A stretch of DNA of 42,523 bases from contig CAYSDH010000024.1 of NCBI GenBank assembly GCA_964429805.1, positions 1-42,523 of the forward strand, read 5' to 3'. Below the pieces are notes generated by a model, which searched no databases, was not told the origin of the DNA, and saw nothing but the letters and a program-made list of their open reading frames with translations. Each line of letters starts with the position of its first letter. Position 1 is the first letter of the stretch. This DNA comes from CAYSDH01 sp964429805 (GTDB lineage Bacteria > Bacteroidota > Bacteroidia > Flavobacteriales_D > JABDKJ01). The position numbers and the translations under genes were made by a program. Of this stretch, positions 1 through 7,402 are shown one piece after another.

Positions 1-1040
1 CCAAGCGTTCGGATGTTTTTTGACAGCGCGCTTCTTTTTTCTGGAGACTGCACGAGTGACTGCAGAGACTCCCAGAGCGCTGTATCAAGCTCATTGTCTT
101 TGGCCAGGATGGCAGCCTCTTTGTTGACCAAGGCCATGGCGTTTTTGGTCTGGTGATCTTCAGACACATTGGGTGAAGGCACAAGTATGGTAGGCTTAGA
201 GACTAAGCAAAGCTCAGAAATAGAAATCGCTCCAGCCCGTGACACCACAATGTCTGCAGCCGAATATGCCAAATCCATGCGGTCTATAAATTTTGTGACA
301 TGCACTGCTGAATCAGAATGTTCTTTTACAGCCTGCTCCATTTCATCGAAGTAAAACTTTCCGGTTTGCCAGAGGAGTTGCACATCCAATTCTTTGATTT
401 TGGAGAGGCCATTTTGAATGGCGTTATTCATGCTTCGCGCTCCAAGACTTCCTCCGATGACGAGCACCGTGAGCTTGTCTTTTTCTAGACCAAAATGACG
501 AAGTGCCTCTTCTTTTTTACCCTCAATTTGTGTGACTGAAGATCGAATGGGGTTGCCAGTCACTTCGATTTTAGACTCGTCAAAAAAGCGCTGCATGTTG
601 TCATAGGCCACGCAGATACGGTTGGCCTTTTTTGCCAAGAGTTTGTTTGTGATTCCCGGATAGGAATTCTGCTCTTGCAAGAGTGTTGACACCTTCATGG
701 ACGATGCCACTCTGAGCAATGGCCCTGAAGCATATCCCCCTACCCCAATGGCTACATCAGGTGCAAAGTCTTTTATGATTCCACGTGCTTTCATTAAGCT
801 CGAAATTATTTTGAAGGGAACCAATAAGTTTTTCCAAGTCAATCTGCGCTGTATCCCGGCAATGTTGAGACCTACAATCTCATATCCTGCTTTGGGCACA
901 CGCTCCATTTCCATTCTGCCGTGGGCACCTACAAAGAGAATCTCCGCGTCAGGATCTCTTCGTTTTAGCTCATCAGCTATCGCGATGGCTGGGAATATGT
1001 GCCCCCCTGTACCTCCTCCGCTAATGATGAACTTAGGCAA
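1..1040 (-). CDS. murG: MurG, UDP-GlcNAc:lipid I GlcNAc transferase (3' end cut by window edge)
   Basis: MurG adds N-acetylglucosamine to lipid I on the inner face of the membrane, making lipid II for peptidoglycan. The translated minus strand starts with the glycine-rich loop GGGTGGH and continues with GVGGYASGP, an IGGSLGA loop that opens the C-terminal Rossmann half, and SRAGAISISEL, the UDP-GlcNAc-binding segment. About 346 residues are present, so roughly the last 15-25 of a usual MurG lie off the left edge. The chosen start is a TTG at 1040, giving MPKFIISGGG; it overlaps the ftsW stop codon. A GTG at 1076 would add 12 residues and is a weaker alternative. It is the most downstream dcw gene visible here. 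Identity is firm; only the start is uncertain. Confidence 0.95.
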   Translation of the reverse strand, partial: MPKFIISGGGTGGHIFPAIAIADELKRRDPDAEILFVGAHGRMEMERVPKAGYEIVGLNIAGIQRRLTWKNLLVPFKIISSLMKARGIIKDFAPDVAIGVGGYASGPLLRVASSMKVSTLLQEQNSYPGITNKLLAKKANRICVAYDNMQRFFDESKIEVTGNPIRSSVTQIEGKKEEALRHFGLEKDKLTVLVIGGSLGARSMNNAIQNGLSKIKELDVQLLWQTGKFYFDEMEQAVKEHSDSAVHVTKFIDRMDLAYSAADIVVSRAGAISISELCLVSKPTILVPSPNVSEDHQTKNAMALVNKEAAILAKDNELDTALWESLQSLVQSPEKRSALSKNIRTL

Positions 1041-2223
1041 AAGAGGAAGCGGATTTAGTACCCACTCCGTGCTCACTTTGCTGTCTGCTCACGCTCAGTA
1101 TTATGCCTAAGGCAATACAGGTAAACCACACAGATGTCCCTCCCATGCTGACCATGGGCAGAGGCTGCCCAGTAACAGGAAAGAGGTTAACGGCTACGGC
1201 CATGTTGACCATTGCTTGAAATATCATCATAAACCCTAGCCCAAGGACCACGAGTTTGTTAAACGTCTTTTGACTCGCCAGGGCGATTTTTATTATTCGA
1301 AAGAATAAAATGAGGTAGAGAATTAGCAAGCCGAGCCCGCCAATAATGGAGCCATACTCTTCGATTATAAAGGCGTAAATCATATCAGAATATGGATGGG
1401 GCATGTAGTTTCTGGATGCCGCATGACCGGGCAGACTTGGTGCAAAGCCACCATTATAAATGGCAATCTTGGCCATTTGAACCTGATAATTTTCTTGAAT
1501 ACTTGTGGTGGTTTGCTCTGCATCTCCGATACCTATGAAGCGGTCTATTCTGGCTTTCCAGGTTTCGAGACGAGGCAATGTACCTGGCACGGCAGTCTCT
1601 ACAACCAGCAACATAATGAAGCCCATGATGGCCACACCAATCAGAGAAAATATGTGCACCAAGCGCACACCGGCAGTAAACATGATAACGAGGCAAGTGA
1701 AAAACAATAGTGCTGCCGTACTAAAATTAGCGGGGAGAATTAGCCCGCAGATGACGATGACTGGCGGAAGAATCATCAAGAAGCCTGTTTTGAAATCGCG
1801 AATAGTTTCCTTCTTCTGAGTAAGCAAACGAGCGAGGTAGACCACCAATACTATTTTGGCAAGGTCAGATGTTTGAAAGGACTGATTGATAATGGGGATG
1901 GTCAACCAGCGATTGGCCTCATTGACGGTAGGCCCAAAAAACAGTGTGCATATCAGCAGTATAACTGCTGCAACGAAGAGCAATTGAGACAAGCGATAGA
2001 AATACTTGAACTGCATGCGGTGCACGTAAAACATGATAACGAAACCTGTACCAAGCATGATGACATGCTTGATGAGATAGTAAAACGTATTGCCATCATG
2101 GTACTTATGTGCCAATGACGAGATAGAACTGTATACAGCAAGCAGCGAGATAATACTCAGCAGGATTGCAATCACCCAGATGGTACGATCGCCTTTAAGA
2201 TATGTGAAGAGCTTCTCTGTCAA
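1033..2223 (-). CDS. ftsW: FtsW/RodA-family (SEDS) cell-division glycosyltransferase
   Basis: A 396-residue polytopic protein of the SEDS family, which polymerises lipid II glycan strands and in division works with the transpeptidase FtsI. The sequence has about ten hydrophobic segments and SEDS landmarks: NRWLTI near residue 105, the segment around PRLETWKARIDRF, and the C-terminal region GQPLPMVSMGGTS. The start is TTG at 2223. Its 3' end overlaps murG by a few bases, so the two are probably translationally coupled. Its position between the murD region and murG in a dcw operon with ftsI favours FtsW over the elongation paralogue RodA. Confidence 0.95.
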   Translation of the reverse strand: MTEKLFTYLKGDRTIWVIAILLSIISLLAVYSSISSLAHKYHDGNTFYYLIKHVIMLGTGFVIMFYVHRMQFKYFYRLSQLLFVAAVILLICTLFFGPTVNEANRWLTIPIINQSFQTSDLAKIVLVVYLARLLTQKKETIRDFKTGFLMILPPVIVICGLILPANFSTAALLFFTCLVIMFTAGVRLVHIFSLIGVAIMGFIMLLVVETAVPGTLPRLETWKARIDRFIGIGDAEQTTTSIQENYQVQMAKIAIYNGGFAPSLPGHAASRNYMPHPYSDMIYAFIIEEYGSIIGGLGLLILYLILFFRIIKIALASQKTFNKLVVLGLGFMMIFQAMVNMAVAVNLFPVTGQPLPMVSMGGTSVWFTCIALGIILSVSRQQSEHGVGTKSASSFA

Positions 2224-2254
2224 TGTATAAGGTACTTGATGATTTATTAATGTT

Positions 2255-2779
2255 TCACAGTCGAGCTTTAGACTCGTTTACTTTTGATTTGAAGTCGTCT
2301 CCTCTTTCAACGTAATCATTGTAAGGAGCGTGTGCAGAGCAACTTGGAGAGAAGAGCACGACATCACCTTCATTGGCCAACCCTTTCGCTTCGATAACCG
2401 CATCTTCCATGTTTTCAGTAATGACAAAAGTGTCAACCAAACCAGACAATTCGTTTCTCACGTCAGACGCTTCTAGTCCGCAGACCACAATAGACTTGAC
2501 CTTGTATGACACAATCTTGCTTAGCAAGATAAAGTCGCGATCATAAGGCGTGGCACACACTATCCAAATTACCGGGTCGGCCATGCAGCGCAGGGAGTCT
2601 TTAGAAGCCATGATGCTTGTGGCAGAAGAGTCATTGATGTATTGGACACCGTCAATCTCTTCGACCTCTTCAAGCCGATGCTGACTAAATTTTATCTCAT
2701 CAACCATTTTCTTTCGTGCATGCACGAGGTCTTCAACTTGACTCTTCTTTCCAGTGTGGATAGTGAATACTTTACTCAT
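2255..2779 (-). CDS. Stand-alone MurD C-terminal-domain paralogue 1 (no ATPase or UDP-sugar domain)
   Basis: A 174-residue protein. Residues 34-174 align without gaps to the C-terminal ligase domain of the neighbouring MurD (its residues 308-444), with about 47 of 137 identities counted by eye. Retained are HRLE, GVxYINDS, PxIWI, GDxVLFSP and RG. The ATP-binding loop TGSNGKTT and the N-terminal Rossmann domain are absent. Key positions have changed: DSKATN is DSSATS, the GGVDK segment (its Lys aligns with E. coli MurD Lys348, a D-Glu/UMA-site residue) is CATPY, and CASFDLF is CSAHAPY. A charged helical segment of about 33 residues precedes the domain. It lies 31 bp before ftsW and 16 bp after paralogue 2. 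It cannot be a Mur ligase alone; a structural, regulatory or binding role is my inference. Confidence 0.9.
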   Translation of the reverse strand: MSKVFTIHTGKKSQVEDLVHARKKMVDEIKFSQHRLEEVEEIDGVQYINDSSATSIMASKDSLRCMADPVIWIVCATPYDRDFILLSKIVSYKVKSIVVCGLEASDVRNELSGLVDTFVITENMEDAVIEAKGLANEGDVVLFSPSCSAHAPYNDYVERGDDFKSKVNESKARL

Positions 2780-2786
2780 TTTGGTA

Positions 2787-2800
2787 GTGTGTTTTTTAGT
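2787..2800 (-). repeat. Leader repeat copy A (ACTAAAAAACACAC)
   Basis: A 14-base element read on the minus strand, identical to copy B at 3331-3344 and sharing 12 bases with copy C upstream of mraZ. It spans the stop codon of MurD-C paralogue 2 (2796-2798) and lies just before the ATG of paralogue 1. Its position suggests that the tandem duplication included the short leader as well as the coding region. Confidence 0.6.
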
Positions 2801-3326
2801 TTGGTAGGTCGCTCAAAAGGATTGTAGAAAAGGCTTCTCCTCGTTGCTTATAGCTGTCGTACAAATCGCCTGAAGGTGAGGCTGGTGAGAAGAGAACGGC
2901 ATCTCCCTCTAGGCCCAATCTGGCTGCTTCGATAAGCGCCTCTTCTAACGAGTCTGCGCGAACAATTAGTGAGGCAGAGTCAATAAACTCTTCCACTAAC
3001 TCATCGTCTTGCGCACCTACATAAATCATGGCTTTTACTTTTTGTTCGACCATGCTTTTGAGGCGTGACAAGTCGCTATACCTATCCGTGCAACTCATTA
3101 TCCAGATGACAGGTTTCTCAAGGCACTGCAACGAGTATAGGGTGGCCGACACATCAGTGGCTTTTGAGTCATTGATGTACTCCACTCCATCCTGTTCACA
3201 GACGGTCTCCAAACGATGGTCTATTTCTAGCACTCGTTTCAAGTTGTTTTCACGTTCACTGAGTAGACGGTCAGTGAGCCTTTCTATTTTCTCTCTGCTG
3301 AGTTTGGTTTTGAGTTGCATGGGCAT
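2796..3326 (-). CDS. Stand-alone MurD C-terminal-domain paralogue 2 (no ATPase or UDP-sugar domain)
   Basis: A 176-residue protein. Residues 37-176 align without gaps to MurD residues 308-444, with about 50 of 137 identities to MurD and about 54 of 137 to paralogue 1, counted by eye. It is the less diverged copy: HRLETV, GVEYINDSKAT and SPASPSGDLY are close to MurD. However, GGVDK reads SCTDR, so the glycine pair and the E. coli Lys348-equivalent are lost (Lys to Arg). The N-terminal 36 residues are a charged, probably helical segment that replaces the central ATPase domain. It lies 26 bp downstream of murD and 16 bp before paralogue 1. Features shared by the two copies but not MurD (VLFSP, Tyr in DLY/APY, Cys before the Pro) suggest one old duplication from murD followed by a second. 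Function unknown; a partner of MurD or of the divisome is inference. Confidence 0.9.
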   Translation of the reverse strand: MPMQLKTKLSREKIERLTDRLLSERENNLKRVLEIDHRLETVCEQDGVEYINDSKATDVSATLYSLQCLEKPVIWIMSCTDRYSDLSRLKSMVEQKVKAMIYVGAQDDELVEEFIDSASLIVRADSLEEALIEAARLGLEGDAVLFSPASPSGDLYDSYKQRGEAFSTILLSDLPN

Positions 3327-3330
3327 ATGT

Positions 3331-3344
3331 GTGTGTTTTTTAGT
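3331..3344 (-). repeat. Leader repeat copy B (ACTAAAAAACACAC)
   Basis: Identical over 14 bases to copy A, located between the murD stop and the ATG of MurD-C paralogue 2. Here it is fully intergenic. The equal placement just before each paralogue's start supports a duplicated unit of leader plus domain, or a shared translation or regulatory signal. Confidence 0.6.
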
Positions 3345-3352
3345 GTGCTAAA

Positions 3353-4687
3353 TCAAAGGGCGCGAACAGCTCTTTTGAACTTGTGTCCTCTATCCTCATA
3401 GTTTTTGAAGAGATCAAAGCTGGCGCAAGCAGGCGAAAGGAGTACGGTATCCCCTCTTTCTGAAACCAACTGAGAAGTTCTTACAGCTGCTGCTGCAGAA
3501 GTCACTTCATAAAACTGATCTACGTGCTTTCCAAAAGCGCGCTTGATCTTCTTATTGTCTTCACCAAGGCAGATGATGCATTTCACTTTCTCTGCAACTA
3601 ATTCTTGAAGCTGAGCATACTTGTTGCCCTTATCTACTCCTCCAACTATCCAGATAATAGGGCGTCTGACACTCTCTAGCGCATACCATGTCGCATTGAC
3701 ATTAGTCGCCTTTGAGTCGTTGATATACTCCACTCCTTCAATGGTAGTAACCAACTCGAGTCGGTGCTCTATGTTCTGAAAATCGCTGAGACTCTCTCTC
3801 ACGTTTTCATTGCTCACTTCTAGTATCCTAGTCGCGATACCTGCCGCCATTGAGTTGTACAGGTTGTGTTTGCCTTGTAGGGCTAAGTCATATATTGACA
3901 TAGTGTTTAGTGTATTGTGTGTTTTTATTACTAGTGTTTCGTCTTTCAAAAAAGCTCCCTCTTCAAGTTCCCCACTGATTGAAAAAGGGAGGTGCATAGC
4001 GTCATAAATATTTTTGTCAATCATCTCTGTGATGACCTTATCGTCCGCACAGTAGATGAAGCAATCCTCCTTGGTCTGGTTCAGGGTAATCCTGAATTTT
4101 GATTCGACATACTTTTGAAAATCGTTGTCGTATCGGTCCAGATGGTCTGGAGTAATGTTGAGCAGAATGGCGATATCTAGCTTCATGCTTAGCGAGCCAT
4201 CTAACTGAAATGAGCTTAGCTCAATGACATACATGTCGGCATGTCCTTCAGCAACAGCCGCGGCAAAACTCTTACCCACATTTCCTACCAACTCGACATT
4301 TAAACCCGCCTGATGGAGTATATGGTGGAGCAATGTGGCCGTTGTGGTTTTACCATTACTTCCGGTAATGCCTATCAACTTTGCCGTGGTATATCGAGAA
4401 GCATATTCTGTTTCAGAAATGACTTCTATCCCCTTTTCGCGGGCCAACTTTACAATCGGCACATGGTCTGGAATACCCGGACTCTTGATGATGCAATCGG
4501 CAAGCAGGACACGTTCTTGGTCATGTCCGTTTTCTTCCCATTCTACTTCTAATACATAAAGAACTTCCTTACTCTCTGCGCTAATTGGTCCATTGTCTGA
4601 GACCAATACGCTCTCCCCATTTTTTCGCGCCAAGCGCGCTGCTCCTATACCACTCTCACCTGCTCCGAGTATGACCAGTCTTCCCAC
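3353..4687 (-). CDS. murD: MurD, UDP-MurNAc-L-Ala:D-Glu ligase
   Basis: Cytoplasmic ligase that adds D-glutamate to UDP-MurNAc-L-alanine using ATP. The 444 residues are a normal length. Visible are the N-terminal Rossmann domain (VILGAGESGIGAA), the ATP loop ITGSNGKTTT around residues 107-116, the central-domain ITPDHLDRY, and the C-terminal domain from residue 308 with HRLELV, INDSKATN, GGVDKG and SPACASFDLF. All expected ligase motifs are intact, so this copy is presumably the working enzyme and the two short paralogues downstream are extra. The start is GTG at 4687, 7 bp after mraY. Confidence 0.97.
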   Translation of the reverse strand: MGRLVILGAGESGIGAARLARKNGESVLVSDNGPISAESKEVLYVLEVEWEENGHDQERVLLADCIIKSPGIPDHVPIVKLAREKGIEVISETEYASRYTTAKLIGITGSNGKTTTATLLHHILHQAGLNVELVGNVGKSFAAAVAEGHADMYVIELSSFQLDGSLSMKLDIAILLNITPDHLDRYDNDFQKYVESKFRITLNQTKEDCFIYCADDKVITEMIDKNIYDAMHLPFSISGELEEGAFLKDETLVIKTHNTLNTMSIYDLALQGKHNLYNSMAAGIATRILEVSNENVRESLSDFQNIEHRLELVTTIEGVEYINDSKATNVNATWYALESVRRPIIWIVGGVDKGNKYAQLQELVAEKVKCIICLGEDNKKIKRAFGKHVDQFYEVTSAAAAVRTSQLVSERGDTVLLSPACASFDLFKNYEDRGHKFKRAVRAL

Positions 4688-4694
4688 CGCGCTC

Positions 4695-5939
4695 TTATCT
4701 TACCTTCAATGTGACCAAGGCCAACACTGCCAGAAAAATGCCCACAATCCAAAATCGAGCTACGATTTTTGCTTCGTGATAATTCTTCTTTTGATAGTGA
4801 TGATGAAGCGGAGACATGAGGAAAATCCTGCGTCCCTCTCCGTATTTTTTTCGTGTGTACTTGAAGTAGCTGACCTGCATCACAACTGACAGATTTTCTA
4901 CCAGGAACACTCCGCAAATAATTGGCAACAAGAATTCTTTTCTGATGGCAATGGCAAACACGGCTATGATTCCTCCGATAGCCAGCGAGCCGGTGTCGCC
5001 CATAAACACTTGAGCCGGATACGAATTATACCAGAGAAAGCCGATGCAGGCACCCACAAAGGCTGCGATGTAGACCACCAACTCTCCAGAGTTGGGGATG
5101 TACATGATGTTAAGATAATCCGCAAAAACAGTGTTACCGGACACATAAGCCAGAATGGCCAAAGTGATACCGATGATGGCCGAAGTACCAGTAGCCAGAC
5201 CATCAAGACCATCAGTCATGTTGGCCCCATTAGACACGGCCGTGACTATAAAAATGACGACCAATAAAAACACTGCCAGCACCGCCCATGACTGTGCAGA
5301 CCCAGGCAACCAACTGACTAGTGAGGCGTAATCAAACTCGTTATCCTTGACAAAAGGGATGGTGGTTACCATAGACTTTGACTCCACCCACTTGATAGTA
5401 GGAGAAGACACCTCAACCCCAGATGCGGTAGTGAACACTTCTGGTGTGACAGCCACTTTTTGTTTGATGGTCACATTAGAATTGAAGTAAAGCAAGCAGC
5501 CAATAATTAGCGCCACACCTATTTGTCCAACAATTTTAAACTTGCCGGCCAGGCCTTCTTTATTCTTCTTAAACACCTTGATGTAGTCATCAGCAAAACC
5601 AATGGCACCAAGCCACACAGTGGTAATAAGCAAGGTGACGATATAGATATTATGAAGCTTGGCAAACAAGATAGTCGGCACGATGATGCTGAGCAGGATG
5701 ATGAGTCCGCCCATAGTTGGGGTTCCCTTTTTCTGCATCTGACCTTCTAGTCCGAGGTCTCTGATGATCTCTCCAATCTGTCTTTTTTGAAGCAGCTCAA
5801 TCAACCTCTTGCCAAATAATGCAGAGATGATGAGCGAGGTAATCAACGCCAATGCAGCCCTAAATGAGATGTACTGAAAAACACTTGCCCCAGGTGTCTG
5901 GAACTCATTTTGCAAATATTCGAAGAGGTAGTACAGCAT
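4695..5939 (-). CDS. mraY: MraY, phospho-MurNAc-pentapeptide transferase
   Basis: Integral membrane enzyme that moves phospho-MurNAc-pentapeptide from UDP to undecaprenyl phosphate, making lipid I. At 414 residues it is longer than the E. coli enzyme because of a periplasmic insert at roughly residues 155-215, which is usual in Bacteroidota. Catalytic motifs are present: GFADDYIK, the NMTDGLDGLATG segment, FMGDTGSLA and PLHHHYQKK. The ATG at 5939 overlaps the murE stop by one base (TAATG), pointing to coupled translation. Confidence 0.97.
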   Translation of the reverse strand: MLYYLFEYLQNEFQTPGASVFQYISFRAALALITSLIISALFGKRLIELLQKRQIGEIIRDLGLEGQMQKKGTPTMGGLIILLSIIVPTILFAKLHNIYIVTLLITTVWLGAIGFADDYIKVFKKNKEGLAGKFKIVGQIGVALIIGCLLYFNSNVTIKQKVAVTPEVFTTASGVEVSSPTIKWVESKSMVTTIPFVKDNEFDYASLVSWLPGSAQSWAVLAVFLLVVIFIVTAVSNGANMTDGLDGLATGTSAIIGITLAILAYVSGNTVFADYLNIMYIPNSGELVVYIAAFVGACIGFLWYNSYPAQVFMGDTGSLAIGGIIAVFAIAIRKEFLLPIICGVFLVENLSVVMQVSYFKYTRKKYGEGRRIFLMSPLHHHYQKKNYHEAKIVARFWIVGIFLAVLALVTLKVR

Positions 5940-7402
5940 TACTTTTCGAAGAGTTGAAGGGTGTTAGTCACTATTTCAAAATCATCAAATGGGAATCGCT
6001 CGCCATTGATTTCTTGATACTTCTCATGTCCTTTTCCAGCCACTAATAGAATGTCGCCAGGCTCTGCCAAAGTCACCGCAGTGCGTATTGCCTCTCTCCT
6101 GTCGGTGATGGCAAGTGTCTTTTTAAAGTGCTGTCCTTCCACGCCAGTCTTCATATCTGCGATGATGAGATCTGGATTTTCTGTGCGTGGATTATCGCTC
6201 GTCAAAATGACCTTGTCTGCAAAGTCACATGCCACACTCGCCATGAGCGGACGCTTTGTTTTATCTCTGTCTCCTCCGCAACCAACTACGGTGATGACTT
6301 TCTCATTTCCAGTGCGGACCTCTTGAATGGTCTTGAGCACATTTTTTAGCGCATCTGGCGTGTGGGCGTAGTCAATGATGGCCACCACATTCTTCTCAGT
6401 ACGCGTGTACTGAAACCTGCCTGCTACCGGGTTTAGGTTGCTAATTGCCGTGAGGATAGACAGCTTGTCTTCTTCGAGCAAGAGAGCAATGGCGTACGCA
6501 GTCAATAAGTTATAGGCATTAAATCCACCGACCAGTTTGCTGTAAAGGTCATTGCCGTCAAGCATGAGGTGGAGCCCATTAAATTGGTTTTCGATAATGC
6601 GCGCTCTGAAGTCGGCCATCGATTTTACGGCAAAAGAGTGCGTCTTGGCCTTTGTGTTTTGGACCATGACTTCGCCATGTACATCATCTCCATTATAGAG
6701 AGCGTGGGCCGTGCGCGGCAGGGTGTCAAAAAATGCTTTTTTCGCAGCGATGTACTCGTTGAACGTCTTGTGATAATCAAGATGATCGTGCGTGATGTTG
6801 GTAAACGCTGCCACGTCAAATGTTGCTCCGGCAATTCTCTTTTGATGAATAGCATGTGAACTCACCTCCATAAAGCAGTGCGTCACTTTTGCATCAACCA
6901 TTTGTTGCAGAAGCTGCTGCAACTGAATAGGGTCTGGCGTGGTGTGCGTAGCTTCTATCACGTCTTTCCCAATGCGATTGACCACCGTGCTTAGCAGACC
7001 GACCTTATAACCGAGACCTCTAAACAAGTCAAACAGTAACGTGACCGTAGTGGTTTTTCCATTAGTACCTGTAATGCCTATTAGCTTCAGTTTCTCTGAA
7101 GGATTGTCATAGAAATTTGCCGCCACTCGACCCAGAGCCTCAGCACTGTCTTCTACTTTTATGTAGGTGACCTTCTCTAGTTTCTGCTCAGGCAATTCTT
7201 CGCACAGCACCGCACAAGCACCTCCGGCTATGGCCTGAGAGATGTACTCATGACCGTCACTCTGTGTGCCACGCACCGCTACAAACAAGCTAAAGCCTGT
7301 CACTTTTCTTGAGTCAAACTGAATGGAGTCAAGTGCCACACCGGTGTTACCCATCACCTCAAGAATGCTCACTTTGTACAGTATGTCTTTCAGCAGTTTC
7401 AT
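5939..7402 (-). CDS. murE: MurE, UDP-MurNAc-tripeptide synthetase (meso-DAP type)
   Basis: Adds the third stem-peptide residue to UDP-MurNAc-L-Ala-D-Glu. The 487 residues include the ATP loop GITGTNGKTTT around 109-119, the lysine of YIAAKKAFF that is carbamylated in this family, and THDHLDYH. The DNPRTE motif at about 403-408 matches the DNPR signature of enzymes that select meso-diaminopimelate, so A1-gamma (DAP) peptidoglycan is predicted. The start overlaps the ftsI stop by 4 bases. Confidence 0.97.
   Translation of the reverse strand: MKLLKDILYKVSILEVMGNTGVALDSIQFDSRKVTGFSLFVAVRGTQSDGHEYISQAIAGGACAVLCEELPEQKLEKVTYIKVEDSAEALGRVAANFYDNPSEKLKLIGITGTNGKTTTVTLLFDLFRGLGYKVGLLSTVVNRIGKDVIEATHTTPDPIQLQQLLQQMVDAKVTHCFMEVSSHAIHQKRIAGATFDVAAFTNITHDHLDYHKTFNEYIAAKKAFFDTLPRTAHALYNGDDVHGEVMVQNTKAKTHSFAVKSMADFRARIIENQFNGLHLMLDGNDLYSKLVGGFNAYNLLTAYAIALLLEEDKLSILTAISNLNPVAGRFQYTRTEKNVVAIIDYAHTPDALKNVLKTIQEVRTGNEKVITVVGCGGDRDKTKRPLMASVACDFADKVILTSDNPRTENPDLIIADMKTGVEGQHFKKTLAITDRREAIRTAVTLAEPGDILLVAGKGHEKYQEINGERFPFDDFEIVTNTLQLFEK

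Noticed and set aside
697..1110. A 137-codon plus-strand frame over murG
   Set aside because: The minus strand encodes clear MurG motifs across the whole stretch; the plus frame is only its complement.
2255..3326. The two short MurD-like genes as pieces of one broken murD
   Set aside because: Each covers the same C-terminal domain rather than consecutive parts, each has its own ATG and stop, and a complete murD is adjacent.
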